Shown piece by piece: positions 1-7,587 of a DNA stretch of 14,762 nt. Both the position numbers and the translations under genes were made by a program. Positions within the stretch are counted from its first letter, which is position 1, and every line of letters begins with the position of its first letter. The notes beneath the pieces are model-generated. The model saw nothing but the letters and a program-made list of their open reading frames with translations, was not told the origin of the DNA and did not search any database. Source of the DNA: DASZZV01 sp035544835 (GTDB taxonomy: Bacteria; Acidobacteriota; Thermoanaerobaculia; Gp7-AA8); assembly GCA_035544835.1 (NCBI GenBank), contig DASZZV010000377.1, positions 1 through 14,762 on the forward strand. Reading direction: 5' to 3'.

Positions 1-145
1 ATCGCCTCGTCCGCCGCTGACTGCTCCGAAATCGCCCGGACGATCCGCCTCCACTCCCGAACAGATCTCCTTAAGAACGCGCGTTTCCGATGGTCCCATC
101 GCGCGGAATTGAGTTCAATGAAGTGACGACAGAAGACCCGACCCC
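1..145 (-). repeat. Dispersed ~140-bp repeat, copy 1 (cut by window edge)
   Basis: This stretch matches 4336-4473 in the same orientation. The first ~85 bases differ at only five positions (24, 30, 48, 57, 73). A variable middle follows, then a shared end reading tgacgacagaagacccgacc. Read on the minus strand it begins ggggtcgggtcttctgtcgt, which resembles the ggggtcaggtctgg core of the stem-loop at 14196-14231, so it is probably the terminal part of a REP-associated transposase element. Copy 1 lies directly 3' of a transposase C-terminal fragment, as expected for an element end. The match starts at base 1, so the repeat may continue to the left of the window. Confidence 0.85.
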
Positions 146-149
146 AAGC

Positions 150-360
150 TCGCCAAGCTCGCAAGCTCCTCGGTCACGAGATCACTCACTCTTCCACAGC
201 TATTGAGCCGCAGGCTCGCGGCGATGGATCGTAGCTTCGCCAGTCCTTCCCACCACCCGAGCCAGGCCGTCACCATCCGCGCCAGCCCGCCGTGACCCTG
301 GCGGATCGTCTCCGCAGTCATCCCGAATGCTTTCGCCACCGCACTGACGATTGTCGGTTT
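150..360 (-). pseudogene. REP-associated transposase, C-terminal HTH fragment
   Basis: The minus-strand translation contains KPTIVSAVAKAFGM, then ETIRQGHGGLARMVTAWL, then SIAASLRLNSCGRVSDLV. This is the pattern of the DnaA-C-like helix-turn-helix that ends long REP-associated Y1 transposases: a helix, a basic Arg/Ala helix, then an IAxxLxxxxxRVSxLV recognition segment. No HxH motif, catalytic Tyr or start codon belonging to this protein is present. The open frame extends upstream only through the element leader and the antisense of the methyltransferase gene. The frame ends at 115-117, inside the terminal repeat. It cannot make a transposase alone. Confidence 0.65.
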
Positions 361-387
361 AGAAAAAAACCGAGAGATTCCACTACC

Positions 388-426
388 TGCAGAAAACGAG
401 GTCGAAAAACTCCTCGGATTGGAAAG
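388..426 (-). repeat. Transposase-leader repeat, copy A
   Basis: On the minus strand it begins ctttccaatccgaggag and runs to a T-rich end ...ttttctgca. It pairs with 11631-11668, where the same segment lies ~50 bp upstream of the start codon of another Y1 transposase remnant. The first 24 bases differ at one position between the copies. It is therefore taken as the conserved 5' leader or end of this element family. Here it abuts a transposase C-terminus rather than an N-terminus. Confidence 0.75.
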
Positions 427-519
427 TCGCGCTACGATTCCTAGAGTGTGAGATGGAGAAACGACAACGGGAGCTCTGACCCTCAGACCTTTTCTCTCGG
501 CTGCGGCGGGACGAGGCGA

Positions 520-525
520 TATGAT
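520..525 (+). promoter_or_regulatory. Possible -10 box for the O-methyltransferase gene
   Basis: TATGAT sits 45 nt before the chosen ATG at 571, in a short AT-richer patch downstream of the transposon remnant. No convincing -35 hexamer is seen at 16-18 bp. The call rests on one hexamer and position only. Confidence 0.3.
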
Positions 526-570
526 AGGCGATCGAAGATCGCTTCCATTTACGTTCAACGAGGCGCAGCC

Positions 571-1605
571 ATGACTGATCCCAACGAACCCAAACAGGCA
601 GAGATCCCCCCCTCGGTCGCGATGTTGCAGCTGATTTCCGGCTTCTGGATCTCGCGTGCCATCTACATCGCGGCCAAGCTCGGAGTCGCAGACCACCTGG
701 TTGATGGACCGAAGACCGCCGAGGGGTTGGCTGCTGCCACCGGGACTCATTCGGGATCGCTCTATCGAGTCCTGCGGGCGCTCGCCAGTGTTGGCGTTTT
801 TGTCGAAGATGAAAAGAAGGCTTTCTCTTTGACACCCCTGTCCGAGACTCTGCGCACCGATGCTCCTGGTTCCCTGCGTGCGTTCGCTACCGTCGAGTTA
901 GGAGAAGAGCACTACCCGGCGTGGGGCGATCTGATGCACAGCGTGAAAACCGGAGCGATCGCCTTCGATCATGCTTTCGGGATGCCTGTCTGGAAATTCT
1001 TTGAACAGAACCCCGAAAACGCGAAGACTTTCAATGATGCAATGACGGGAATGACGCTGGCCATGAACGATGCGGTTCTAACCAGTTATGACCTTTCGCC
1101 CATTCGAAAGCTGGTTGATGTCGGAGGCGGACATGGGAGCCTCTTGGCCTCGGCCATCAAGGCAAATCCACAGATGAAAGGCGTTCTGTTCGATGCGCCG
1201 GCTGTCATCGAGGGAGCGCGCGTTCACCTTGCATCCGAAGGGCTGGACGGTCGTTGTGAGTTAGTGGCAGGAGATTTCTTCAAGTCAGTACCCTCGGGCG
1301 GTGACGCTTACATTCTCAAGTGGATCATTCACGATTGGGATGATGAACGCTCCATTACGATTCTCAAGAACTGTCATCGTGCCATGGCCGAGAACGGAAA
1401 GCTGTTGCTCGTCGAGGCCGTCGTCCCGCGTGGCAGTGAGCCGCACTTCAGCAAATTCATCGACCTCAACATGCTGGTGATGACGGGCGGACGTGAACGG
1501 ACGGAAGATGAGTATCGAATCCTGCTCGAGAGATCCGGCTTCAAACTGACGGCCATCATTCCGACGGAATCGCCGCTGAGCGTCATCGAGTGTGAGCGGA
1601 CATGA
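571..1605 (+). CDS. SAM-dependent O-methyltransferase (Methyltransf_2 type)
   Basis: A 344-residue protein of the acetylserotonin/hydroxyindole O-methyltransferase-like family, which moves a methyl group from S-adenosylmethionine to a hydroxyl of a small molecule. Residues 15-110 form the winged-helix dimerisation part (SRAIYIAAKLGVADHL, then LYRVLRALASVGVF). LVDVGGGHGS at 181-190 is the glycine-rich SAM motif. LFDAP at 207-210 and GDFF at 234-237 are the following SAM-site strands. IIHDWDD at 252-258 carries the His that acts as catalytic base in this family. Length is normal and no disruption is seen. The ATG at 571 is chosen because upstream in-frame codons run through transposon sequence and the family N-terminus fits; GAGG lies ~8 nt before it. 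It stands alone, 87 bp before the kinase gene. The substrate cannot be told from sequence: a phenolic or polyketide-like metabolite is possible. Confidence 0.9.
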   Translation: MTDPNEPKQAEIPPSVAMLQLISGFWISRAIYIAAKLGVADHLVDGPKTAEGLAAATGTHSGSLYRVLRALASVGVFVEDEKKAFSLTPLSETLRTDAPGSLRAFATVELGEEHYPAWGDLMHSVKTGAIAFDHAFGMPVWKFFEQNPENAKTFNDAMTGMTLAMNDAVLTSYDLSPIRKLVDVGGGHGSLLASAIKANPQMKGVLFDAPAVIEGARVHLASEGLDGRCELVAGDFFKSVPSGGDAYILKWIIHDWDDERSITILKNCHRAMAENGKLLLVEAVVPRGSEPHFSKFIDLNMLVMTGGRERTEDEYRILLERSGFKLTAIIPTESPLSVIECERT

Positions 1606-1675
1606 ACGACTCGAGACTTCGTGAGAGAGAAACGCACACGCGCCGCTAAGGAAGCCTGACTCCTTCGTCTTCGCG

Positions 1676-1681
1676 TATAGT
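1676..1681 (+). promoter_or_regulatory. -10-like TATAGT close to kinase 1 start
   Basis: TATAGT ends 11 nt before the ATG at 1693, and no Shine-Dalgarno sequence lies between. The second kinase has TAGAAT ending 12 nt before its ATG. The matched geometry suggests that both are transcribed as nearly leaderless mRNAs (inference). A weak CTGACT lies 14 bp upstream as a possible -35. Confidence 0.45.
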
Positions 1682-1692
1682 CCCCAACAGCG

Positions 1693-4329
1693 ATGCAGCT
1701 GGCGCCTGGAGTCAGGATCGGGTCGTATGAGATCGCCGAACCGATCGGCTCGGGCGGCATGGGCCACGTCTATCGTGCCACCGACACGCGACTCGGGCGC
1801 GACGTCGCGATCAAGGTTCTTCCCGATGCCACATCGCACGACGAGCAGGCGCTGGCGCGATTCGATCGTGAGGCACGACTGCTGGCGTCGATCAATCACC
1901 CCAACGTCGCTTCCATCTACGGTCTCGAGGTCATCGACGGTGAGCGATTCCTGATCCTCGAGCTCATCCTCGGGGAGACGCTCGACAGCCGCATCTCCCG
2001 AGGTGCCATCCCCGTTCCGGAAGCGCTTCGTATAGCTGCCGACATTGCCGCGGGCCTCAGCGCGGCGCACGAAGTCGGCGTCGTCCATCGTGATCTCAAG
2101 CCCGCCAACGTCATGCTCACCACCGACGGACACGCCAAGATCCTCGACTTCGGAATCGCGCGCAATCTCCTTCCTGCAAATCCGCCCAGCCCCGATGGAC
2201 CGACCGAGGAAAAGGTCACCCGGGCCGGGGCAGTCATCGGTACGCCAGCCTACATGAGCCCCGAGCAGTTGCGGGGGGCGGCCGTCGACAAGCGCACAGA
2301 CATCTGGGGGTTCGGCTGTGTTCTCTTCGAGATGCTCACCGGGCGGCGTCCCTTCCCCGGCCCCACTGCATACGCGGCCGCTGCCGCGATCCAGAAGGAC
2401 GACCCGGACTGGAGCGCGCTTCCGCGGGAGACACCGCCTGCGGTCATCGCCCTTCTGAAACGCTGCCTGAAAAAGGACGCTGCTGAACGGCCTCGCGATG
2501 CCGGCGACCTGCGACTCGAGATCACCGGAGAATTGCATCCGGCTGCTCAACCGCATCGCCGGAGTCCGATCGTCATCGCAGCCGCATCGGCAATCACCGC
2601 GTTTCTCATCATCGGGGTGGTGCTGTTCGTTCGCTCGACTCGTTACGCGGTCAGGAGCCCAGCACCGGTGAAAGAGACGCTCTCGCAGCTCACCGTCGAC
2701 GAGGGTGTCGAGGAATTCCCGGCCTTCTCCCCTTCCGGTCAGGACATCGTCTACAGCTCCATGGTCGGTCCGGTCCGCAAGCTATTCACTATGAATCTCT
2801 CGACCCGGGAGAAACGTCAGCTGACCAGCGGTGAATCCGATGATCTACAGCCCTGGTGGTCTCGCGACGGAAAGCAGATCGTTTTTGTTCGTTCCCGCGA
2901 GCCGGGTAAAAGGATCGAGCCAGGCGACGTCTTCGGTCAGTACGACGGCGCCGATCTCGTCTCCCTCGATCTCCCCTCGAAGAAGGAGACGCTTCTTGCG
3001 CATGACGCGTTCTATCCATCGGTGTCTCCCGACGGAAAGAGCATCGCCGTCGACGCCTCCTGGGGCGGGCCGCGCCGCATCTGGATCGTCAATGAGCGGG
3101 GAGGAAACGCACAGCAGGTGACTTCCGAAGCCTCCGAGGCAGTGGTGCATATCGCGCCACGCTGGTCCCCCGACGGACGGAAGATCGTGTTCCAGAAGAT
3201 GGAGCGAACGAAGTTCGACATCGATGTGGTCGACGTCTCGTCGCGGCGCATCACTCCGCTGACCGATGACCTGCACATCGACATCAACCCGGTCTGGTCG
3301 GCCAGCGGACGTTTCGTCTTTTTCTCTTCCTATCGAAGCGGTGGCATGAACGTCTGGCGCCTGCCCATGAAGGCGGACGGAACTGCTGCGGGCGCACCGG
3401 AGCTATTGACCAGCGGGGCCGGGCAGGACGTTCAACTCGCGGCCTCGCCGAAGGGCAACAGTCTCGCGCTGGCCATCCTCAGACAGAACGCCGATCTCTG
3501 GACCCTCCCGCTCGACTCCCGCGGAGAACCGCAGTCTCCTCAAGCGATCGTGGCCACGACCCGGGAAGACAGCCGGGGCGCCTGGTCGGCCGACGGAAAA
3601 TCGATTGCCTTCAACTCCGATCGCGGGGGCGAGATGAACATCTGGACGTCGTCGAGTGATGGCTCCGGCGCCCGTCAGCTCACGCGGGGCGAAGGCGGCG
3701 ACTTCCAGCCGAGCTGGTCACCGGATGGCTCCCATATCGTGTTCTTCTCGTCGCGCAGCGGCAACGCCGATGTATGGGACGTGCAGGTGACTACCGGCAG
3801 GATGCGCCAGCTCACGCATACGCCAGCCCTGGAGATCAATCCGTTCTATTCGCCTCGGGGGGACGAGATTGCCTTTCAGTCCGACCAGGATGGGCGGCTC
3901 GAGGTCTGGGTGATGAAAAGCGACGGCAGCAATCCGCGGCAGCTCAGCACCATCGGTGTCAGCGGGCACTTCCTCCGCTGGACGGCGGGAGGCGAGGTGC
4001 TGTTCCGATGTCCCTGTAATGGGGAGGCGAAGCTCATGCGCGTCCCCAGCAGTGGCGGCGGCCCACAACCGGTCATGTCCATGCCGAAGGGAGCGGGAGC
4101 CCACATGTCCTTCTCCCCCGACGGCAGCGAGATGTTCGACGTCGTCGGTCACAAGACGCTCTGGCGGTTCAGGCTCCCCGACGGAACGGCGACGAAGCTG
4201 TTCGAGTTCCCCGACCGCAATGTGCGGATTGATTACCCGGTCCTCTCCCCCGACGGTCACGCCATCCTCTTCGACGGCTTTCATCCGGAGGGAGGCGACC
4301 TCTGGTTGATGCAGGGGGCGGGAGAGTAG
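1693..4329 (+). CDS. Ser/Thr protein kinase with TolB-like beta-propeller (kinase 1)
   Basis: An 878-residue PknB-type receptor kinase. Kinase domain: glycine loop GSGGMGHVY at 19-27, ATP-binding Lys41 in AIKV, catalytic loop HRDLKPAN at 132-139, DFG at 152-154, and TPAYMSPEQ at 184-192 in the activation segment. All catalytic residues are present. A basic HRR (288-290) precedes one membrane helix at about 292-313. The rest (330-878) is a chain of TolB/PD40-type blades with WSPDG-like signatures (WSRDGKQIVF, VSPDGKSIAV, WSPDGRKIVF, WSADGKSIAF, WSPDGSHIVF, YSPRGDEIAF). The kinase should be cytoplasmic and the propeller outside the inner membrane, probably a sensor or protein-binding module. 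The start matches the family N-terminus (PGVRIGSYEI). It resembles the kinase at 7734 in layout. Its targets are unknown. Confidence 0.95.
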   Translation: MQLAPGVRIGSYEIAEPIGSGGMGHVYRATDTRLGRDVAIKVLPDATSHDEQALARFDREARLLASINHPNVASIYGLEVIDGERFLILELILGETLDSRISRGAIPVPEALRIAADIAAGLSAAHEVGVVHRDLKPANVMLTTDGHAKILDFGIARNLLPANPPSPDGPTEEKVTRAGAVIGTPAYMSPEQLRGAAVDKRTDIWGFGCVLFEMLTGRRPFPGPTAYAAAAAIQKDDPDWSALPRETPPAVIALLKRCLKKDAAERPRDAGDLRLEITGELHPAAQPHRRSPIVIAAASAITAFLIIGVVLFVRSTRYAVRSPAPVKETLSQLTVDEGVEEFPAFSPSGQDIVYSSMVGPVRKLFTMNLSTREKRQLTSGESDDLQPWWSRDGKQIVFVRSREPGKRIEPGDVFGQYDGADLVSLDLPSKKETLLAHDAFYPSVSPDGKSIAVDASWGGPRRIWIVNERGGNAQQVTSEASEAVVHIAPRWSPDGRKIVFQKMERTKFDIDVVDVSSRRITPLTDDLHIDINPVWSASGRFVFFSSYRSGGMNVWRLPMKADGTAAGAPELLTSGAGQDVQLAASPKGNSLALAILRQNADLWTLPLDSRGEPQSPQAIVATTREDSRGAWSADGKSIAFNSDRGGEMNIWTSSSDGSGARQLTRGEGGDFQPSWSPDGSHIVFFSSRSGNADVWDVQVTTGRMRQLTHTPALEINPFYSPRGDEIAFQSDQDGRLEVWVMKSDGSNPRQLSTIGVSGHFLRWTAGGEVLFRCPCNGEAKLMRVPSSGGGPQPVMSMPKGAGAHMSFSPDGSEMFDVVGHKTLWRFRLPDGTATKLFEFPDRNVRIDYPVLSPDGHAILFDGFHPEGGDLWLMQGAGE

Positions 4330-4335
4330 GGGCCG

Positions 4336-4473
4336 ATCGCCTCGTCCGCCGCTGACTGATCCGAGATCGCCCGGACGATCCGTCTCCACTCGCGAACAGA
4401 TCTCCTTGAGAACGCGCGTTCTCCGACGCCCAAAATTGAGTGAAATGGAGTGACGACAGAAGACCCGACCCCC
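4336..4473 (-). repeat. Dispersed ~140-bp repeat, copy 2
   Basis: It begins 7 bp after the kinase 1 stop codon and matches 1-145. Against copy 1 there are five substitutions in the first ~85 bp, then a diverged middle, then a shared tgacgacagaagacccgacc end. In one minus-strand frame (RRSVREWRRIVRAIS followed by E or D) four of the five substitutions are synonymous or conservative, so the segment may descend from coding sequence (weak inference). No transposase fragment adjoins this copy. It is an isolated element end. Confidence 0.85.
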
Positions 4474-4517
4474 GAAACCCGACCCCCGAAACCGACCGCA
4501 GGAAACCGACCGCAGGG
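4463..4517 (+). repeat. Short GC-rich tandem repeats, 13-14 bp units
   Basis: Two exact copies of acccgacccccgaa (4463-4476 and 4477-4490) are followed by accgaccgcaggaa (4491-4504) and accgaccgcaggg (4505-4517). They grow out of the end of the dispersed repeat, whose last bases supply the first unit. This is probably slippage amplification of an element terminus. Together with copy 2 it fills the gap between kinase 1 and the small-gene pair; nothing else is evident in 4330-4568. Confidence 0.8.
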
Positions 4518-4568
4518 ACGGTTGCACTTCCCGAACAGGCTCACAGGGCAATTCGAGTAACCTATCGG

Positions 4569-4822
4569 TTGTGCAGCATTTCGAGGATCATCGGGGAAAT
4601 CCACGAAATCGAAACGATCGCCAGCGGACGCGGGATTCGGGACCTTGCGATCCTTCAGAAGCGTTTCGGCATGGCGAACTGGCGCAAGCTCAAGGGATTC
4701 GCTACGGTTCGCCTTGAAGATGGCAGGATCGAGGAGGCGGAAGTACAGAAGTACACTGGTACGAGGCACACGGAATCGGCAAAAGATGGCTGAAGATCAA
4801 GCGCTACCTGGAGAAGCCATGA
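4569..4822 (+). pseudogene. Conserved small protein, frameshifted by an 8-bp duplication
   Basis: The frame reads EIHEIETIASGRGIRDL, then AILQKRFGMANWRKLKG, FATVRLEDGRIEEAEV, and then breaks into a non-homologous tail ending at 4793. The other frame supplies the expected end WYEAHGIGKRWLKIKRYL and stops at 4822. The break is an exact tandem duplication of gaagtaca (4740-4747 and 4748-4755); removing one copy restores ...EAEVHWYEAHGIGKRW... . From memory this matches a widespread ~75-residue family (GxRELxRLRxxYGxxxWRKLKG...WYEAHGIGRxExKIKR) that normally precedes a partner like the next gene. I know of no established function. The start is uncertain; TTG at 4569 is in frame and gives the usual length. 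Confidence 0.7.
4740..4755 (+). repeat. Exact 8-bp tandem duplication causing the frameshift
   Basis: gaagtaca occurs twice in a row followed by ctgg. One copy would read gaa gta cac tgg (EVHW), the expected family sequence; two copies shift the frame by +8. A unit this short can be gained or lost by replication slippage. Confidence 0.85.
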
Positions 4823-5049
4823 ACCCGGCAAAGCACTTCGCGATTTGCGTGCGAAATGACAGCTACGAGGGAACGCTGGAGCTTCAAAAGCTGTACGAGA
4901 TCATTGAAGACTCTTCAGCGGCCAAACGAAATCATGTTCGCGTCGTCGACGAATCAGGCGAAGACTACCTCTATCCCCAATCGTGGTTCGTTCCCGTACA
5001 GCTGCCGCAGTCTGTCGAGGAACAACTCGTCGAGCTCACCTCCAGGTAG
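4819..5049 (+). CDS. Conserved small protein, second gene of the pair
   Basis: A 76-residue soluble protein beginning MNPAKHFAICVRNDSYEGTL, with a middle DSSAAKRNHVRVVDESGEDY and a hydrophobic end YPQSWFVPVQLP. It has no signal peptide or membrane segment. Its ATG overlaps the ancestral stop of the previous gene as ATGA, so the two were translationally coupled before the frameshift. From memory, homologues of the form xxHFVVCLxNxxYxxSLExxKIYxxxxDxxAxxxxxxRVxDESGEDYLYP occur beside the WYEAHGIG family in many bacteria. The function is not established; the size, coupling and pairing would suit a toxin-antitoxin-like or regulatory pair (speculation). With the partner broken, this gene may depend on readthrough or on its own start. 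Confidence 0.8.
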   Translation: MNPAKHFAICVRNDSYEGTLELQKLYEIIEDSSAAKRNHVRVVDESGEDYLYPQSWFVPVQLPQSVEEQLVELTSR

Positions 5050-5070
5050 CTCCTTCTGAACTGAACAGAT

Positions 5071-7587
5071 TCAGATCGGACTCCCCGCTGGAATCTGGAG
5101 CGGCTGCAGTGGTTGCCAGGGACCGGCCGGCCTGCTGAGAAAACGGCGGATGTCGCCGGCAGTCGTTCTTCGATGCGCCATGTCCATCGAATCGCTTCCC
5201 CCCGCTCCGGCGAGCGTCTCCCCCAGCGAGCGGAGCGCCTGCTCGGCAATCGCGCGCACCTGCGATGACGCGCGCGTTTCCGCCGCGGTGTCCATGAGCC
5301 TCCTCACCAGCAGACTCTGAACGGCGCGTCGGATGCTCTGCTCGTACTCGTTCGGGGATCGCCTGGTCCAGACATAGTCGACGAGCGCACGCACCATGGC
5401 GTCGAAGCCCGGCTGCGCAGCGTCGAGAGCCTTCTGTTCAATCATCCGCGCCGCCCTCTCATGCTGCAGGAGCCCAAGCAGTGTTCCGTCGGCAGCGATG
5501 GTTGCGACGCCGATGGCATCGAAGGTCGAACCGGTGCGGCGTTCGAACGTCTCGAGTGTCGGCGCGGACACTCCATCGGCGGCGGGCGGCAACAGCTCCA
5601 GGATCCGCCGCGGAATCGCCAGGAAAGAAGGGGCGAGCGTCGTGAGAAGCACCTTCAGAGCTTCGTGCTGACGCAGAGCGGCAACGGGCGCGGTTACGGG
5701 ACGCGGAAGTGCCGTCCCGTCGGTTTTGACGCTGTAGGTGTACTCGACGCCGCCGAGAGTCTTCACTGCGGCATCCACCTGGTAACGATGATGAAGATAC
5801 AGAGGAAGAAACGTCGCCTCGAGCGTCGAGACCGGCGCCCCCTCGGCAATGCTCCCGAGACCGATCCGGCTCATGCCGATCCTCCGTACTTCCATTTCGT
5901 GCTGCAGCATCGCCACCGGATCGGGACCGTTGTCCCAGAGATTCGCGAGAGGATTCGCCGCCCCAGCGGGTCGCGCGTCCTCGTCAGTGAGGTAGAGCAT
6001 CCCCGCCGCGATGCCATCCTCGACGATTCGCTTCAGCGACCCCCGCTCGTCGACACCGGGTGCGAACTGGCTGTAGCCCCAGGCGATCGCGAATTTGTCG
6101 AACGCGCCAACACCACGGCCGTACGCGTCCGAGAGATCGAGGCGGTCTCCGACGATTCGCACCAGGGGCGCCGGATAGTCCATGACCGAGGCGCGACCGT
6201 ACGTGCTGGCGGCAAAGTTATGCGAGAGACCGAGCGTGTGTCCCACCTCGTGTGCTGCCAGTTGTCGCAGGCGCGCCAGCGACATCTCGACCGGGTTCGT
6301 GGATGAGTCGAGACCGGCCAGATACTCGCCTGCTGCGACGGAGTGCGATTCATCGAAGAGAGGATTGAGTCCTTCGGCGAGCAGCAAGTCCTGCCGAACG
6401 CGGAGTGAGCCGAGCGACACGTTGCCTTTGATGATTTCTCCCGTGCGGGGATCGACCACGCTCGCTCCATACGACCAGCCGCGTGTCGATCGATGGACCC
6501 AGGTGATCATGTTGTAGCGGACATCCAGTGGATCGGCGTCCGGCGGCAGCATCTCGACGCGGAAGGCGTTTCGGAAACCGGCCGCTTCGAAGGCGTCGTT
6601 CCACCAGCGCGCACCGTCGAAAAGAGCGGACCGGATCGGTTCCGGTGTGCCCGGATCGAGGTAGTAGACGATCGGCTCGACCGGATCCGATACGGCAGCC
6701 GACGGATTCTTCTTCTGAAGCCGGTGCCGCATGATCCATCGCTTGCGGATCGGCTCGTCAATTGAGGAGGCGTAATCGTGAAAGTCGATGAAGAGAAACC
6801 CGGTGCGAGGGTCGTGTTCGCGGGGCGTGTAGCCAGGCGGCGGCAGCTCGACGAGGGAATGATGCTGCCTGACCGACACGGTGTTGGCATCGGGAGCGAT
6901 TTGTTCGACCCGTGCCCCGGGCTTCGGCGAGGTGAACGTCAGGAGAGCCTCGATCTCCGTGTTCTTCGGGAACGACTTCGTGCGCGGAAGCCAGAAAGCG
7001 CTTCTGGATGCCTCGAGTGTGAACGTGCCCTCGCCTGCGGTCTCGAGCGACCGCTGCACGCCGTGGGCATCGCGGAGGAAGAACGAAGTGGCGTCGATCA
7101 GAACCCGGGTGCCCTCGACGGCGACAACGTCGAACGATCCGAGCACCGACTGCGCGAACGAATCTTCCACCGCAGCACGTTCCATAGGATCGTCGCTCAA
7201 GGCGCGAAAGCCGTAATTGCGCTGAATCAGCAGCACTTTCGGCCCCATTCTCTCGAAGCGGACGACCGCAGTGCGGCCGATCTGATTGCGATCGAGACCG
7301 ACCGGATACCAGTTGATACCGACGCCGGACGCAAGAGAGGTCTGATACAGAAACTCCTGGCCTGGACGCGACACCTCGAGGTAGAGCTTGCCGTCGGCCT
7401 CGTTGAAATGAAGTGGGATCAAGCCGTCCATGTGCGTCATGCCCTGGACTTTTGCTGTGATTGCACCGGGACGTTGCGGAGCGTCGGCCCTGGCAACGCG
7501 CGAAGAGGTAGCGCAGCCTCCCACAAGGACCAAGAGCATCGGCGGGAGAACAAGTCTGCTCATCAATTGCATCGCAGAACGATACAT
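5071..7587 (-). CDS. Lipoprotein zinc-dependent metalloprotease (DUF5117/DUF4953 type)
   Basis: An 838-residue exported protease. Residues 9-25 (MSRLVLPPMLLVLVGGC) form a lipoprotein signal peptide with lipobox LVGGC and lipidated Cys25, so the mature protein is membrane-anchored outside the cytoplasm. Residues 50-250 (KLYLEVSRPGQEFLYQTSL...) fit the DUF5118/DUF5117 N-terminal region of this family. The metal site is HEVGHTLGLSH at 446-456 (HExxHxxGxxH, metzincin-like), followed by a Met-turn-like SVMDYPAP at 467-474. The C-terminal ~350 residues are a helical domain of the DUF4953 sort. The longest start at 7587 is given; ATGs at 7572 and 7563 are also possible, and 7563 leaves the most typical signal peptide. 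It is convergent with the small-gene pair and divergent from kinase 2, with which it shares a 146-bp promoter region. Substrates are unknown. Confidence 0.9.
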   Translation of the reverse strand: MYRSAMQLMSRLVLPPMLLVLVGGCATSSRVARADAPQRPGAITAKVQGMTHMDGLIPLHFNEADGKLYLEVSRPGQEFLYQTSLASGVGINWYPVGLDRNQIGRTAVVRFERMGPKVLLIQRNYGFRALSDDPMERAAVEDSFAQSVLGSFDVVAVEGTRVLIDATSFFLRDAHGVQRSLETAGEGTFTLEASRSAFWLPRTKSFPKNTEIEALLTFTSPKPGARVEQIAPDANTVSVRQHHSLVELPPPGYTPREHDPRTGFLFIDFHDYASSIDEPIRKRWIMRHRLQKKNPSAAVSDPVEPIVYYLDPGTPEPIRSALFDGARWWNDAFEAAGFRNAFRVEMLPPDADPLDVRYNMITWVHRSTRGWSYGASVVDPRTGEIIKGNVSLGSLRVRQDLLLAEGLNPLFDESHSVAAGEYLAGLDSSTNPVEMSLARLRQLAAHEVGHTLGLSHNFAASTYGRASVMDYPAPLVRIVGDRLDLSDAYGRGVGAFDKFAIAWGYSQFAPGVDERGSLKRIVEDGIAAGMLYLTDEDARPAGAANPLANLWDNGPDPVAMLQHEMEVRRIGMSRIGLGSIAEGAPVSTLEATFLPLYLHHRYQVDAAVKTLGGVEYTYSVKTDGTALPRPVTAPVAALRQHEALKVLLTTLAPSFLAIPRRILELLPPAADGVSAPTLETFERRTGSTFDAIGVATIAADGTLLGLLQHERAARMIEQKALDAAQPGFDAMVRALVDYVWTRRSPNEYEQSIRRAVQSLLVRRLMDTAAETRASSQVRAIAEQALRSLGETLAGAGGSDSMDMAHRRTTAGDIRRFLSRPAGPWQPLQPLQIPAGSPI

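Larger units (their letters stand above)
1..426 (-). mobile_element. Internally deleted REP-associated transposase element
   Basis: Read on the minus strand, this region holds in order: a 39-bp leader also found upstream of another Y1 transposase remnant (388-426, compare 11631-11668), then directly the C-terminal DnaA-like helix-turn-helix end of such a transposase (about 360-150), then the dispersed terminal repeat (145-1). The Y1 catalytic domain that should lie between leader and C-terminus is absent. What remains is a short non-autonomous derivative. The layout is seen in the sequence; calling it a deletion derivative is inference from the usual architecture of TnpA_REP-type proteins. 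The left boundary is uncertain because the window begins inside it. Confidence 0.6.

Noticed and set aside
448..570. N-terminal extension of the O-methyltransferase from 448
   Set aside because: The upstream codons run through non-coding DNA with a -10-like box, and the family N-terminus begins at the ATG at 571.
1649..1666. AAGGA/TCCTT hairpin after the O-methyltransferase as a terminator
   Set aside because: Five-bp stem without a T tract; it probably occurs by chance in the kinase 1 promoter region.
1285..2556. 423-codon minus-strand open frame
   Set aside because: It is antisense to the O-methyltransferase and kinase 1, which both carry clear family motifs; its translation is Arg/Asp-rich with no recognisable domain.
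4463..4517. CRISPR-like array
   Set aside because: The units are contiguous with no spacers and only 13-14 bp long.
5055..5075. TCTGAA/TTCAGA inverted repeat between convergent genes as a terminator
   Set aside because: Only a 6-bp AT-containing stem with a 9-nt loop and no T run; too weak to call.
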